Positions 63,528 through 64,000 of a stretch of 64,000 nt of DNA are shown here, piece after piece. Source of the DNA: Vibrio aestivus (GTDB lineage Bacteria; Pseudomonadota; Gammaproteobacteria; Enterobacterales; Vibrionaceae); contig JYJN01000078.1 of NCBI GenBank assembly GCA_003263845.1, forward strand, positions 1-64,000, written 5' to 3'. The translations under genes and the position numbers were made by a program. Under the pieces are notes generated by a model that saw nothing but the letters and a program-made list of their open reading frames with translations, ran no database searches and was not told where the DNA came from. Within the stretch, counting starts at the first letter, position 1, and each line of letters begins with the position of its first letter.

Positions 63528-64000
63528 CTAAACGATAAAGCTCGCCCCTTGTTCGGCACTAGAGACGCTTTGTCGTAACACGCTGAATAGGTTACGGCCC
63601 CAAGTTTGTTGAGATATTTCGGTATCGAGCTCTAAAGCTTGACGTCCTGTGGTATCGCTCAAGTTGTTCAACTCGCCCGATTGGCAATCTAAACGCAGAA
63701 TATCACCATCGCGCACCAGCCCGATCGCTCCACCACGCAAGGCTTCAGGTGACAGGTGAATCGCAGATGGGATTTTACCAGATGCACCGGAGAGCCTGCC
63801 GTCAGTCACTAGTGCCACTTTAAAGCCCGATTTTTGTACATTACCAAGAATAGGCATCAGTTTGTGCAGCTCAGGCATGCCATTCGCCGCAGGGCCATTA
63901 TGCGTGACCACTACGATGCAATCCTTGTTAAGTTCGCCGCGTTGGTAGGCCGCTTCCACTTCATGTTGGCATTGGAACACGACTGCAGGGGCTTCAATCA
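63528..64000 (-). CDS. edd: Phosphogluconate dehydratase Edd, C-terminal part (cut by window edge)
   Basis: The visible 157 codons are the C-terminal part of Edd, which turns 6-phosphogluconate into KDPG in the Entner-Doudoroff pathway. GPAANGMPELHKLMPILG and LVTDGRLSGASGKIPSAIHL are signatures of the IlvD/Edd dehydratase family. The end (LRQSVSSAEQGASFIV) is typical of Edd. The gene continues right of the window. The next gene is expected to belong to gluconate use. Confidence 0.94.
   Translation of the reverse strand, partial: IEAPAVVFQCQHEVEAAYQRGELNKDCIVVVTHNGPAANGMPELHKLMPILGNVQKSGFKVALVTDGRLSGASGKIPSAIHLSPEALRGGAIGLVRDGDILRLDCQSGELNNLSDTTGRQALELDTEISQQTWGRNLFSVLRQSVSSAEQGASFIV

Overview
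The window is an origin-proximal stretch of the large chromosome of a Vibrio species (Gammaproteobacteria, Vibrionaceae). This rests on gene order and on Vibrio-type elements: thiCEFSGH carrying parS-type sites, uspA-ftnA-uspB, ubiEJB-tatABC, hemB-ryhB-polA-spf-engB-csr-yihI-hemN, ilvY/ilvC next to ubiK and a vexRAB-type efflux operon, rep, and a tRNA Arg-His-Pro cluster. No species name can be given from the sequence alone.

Layout. 1-2.7 kb: tRNA-Trp, a phospholipase D-family gene and crcB. 2.7-9.2 kb: a TPP-riboswitch-controlled thiamine operon. 9.3-14.4 kb: an M24 aminopeptidase, a LysR regulator divergent from a Bcr/CflA-type transporter, a small conserved protein and asnC. 14.4-17.6 kb: a large membrane GGDEF/EAL protein. 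17.6-23.8 kb: two MITE-like elements, rsmJ, uspA, ftnA, uspB, a flavoprotein, an HDOD protein and a DMT transporter. 24-32.6 kb: rmuC, ubiquinone genes, the Tat translocase, a tiny zinc-ribbon protein, tatD and hemB. 32.6-42.3 kb: RyhB, polA, Spot 42, engB, cytochrome c4, a CsrB/C-type RNA, a methyltransferase, yihI, a DUF2489-like gene and hemN. 42.5-50.8 kb: ilvY/ilvC, ubiK and vexRAB. 51-54.6 kb: rep, cytochrome c5 and the tRNA cluster. 55.3-60.9 kb: a peptide-type ABC importer. 61-64 kb: a SPOR protein, a small protein, gntR and the 3' end of edd.

The most unusual biology is in the RNAs. RyhB carries a 30-codon reading frame with a Shine-Dalgarno sequence that encloses its conserved pairing core. 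Spot 42 keeps the 15-codon SpfP-type frame known from Escherichia coli. Four parS-type palindromes lie at 5.4, 9.2, 12.4 and 28.1 kb and suggest a ParB-loading zone.

A strong warning applies to the coding sequence. Sixteen single-base frameshifts break ten genes: the phospholipase D gene, the aminopeptidase, the GGDEF/EAL gene, the HDOD gene, the DMT gene, rmuC, ubiB, polA, hemN and vexB. Fourteen are one-base losses, and 13 of these are repaired by restoring a C directly after a GC dinucleotide. The other two are extra bases in A or T runs. Each repaired gene has the expected length and domain continuity. The simplest reading is sequencing or assembly error, not gene decay.
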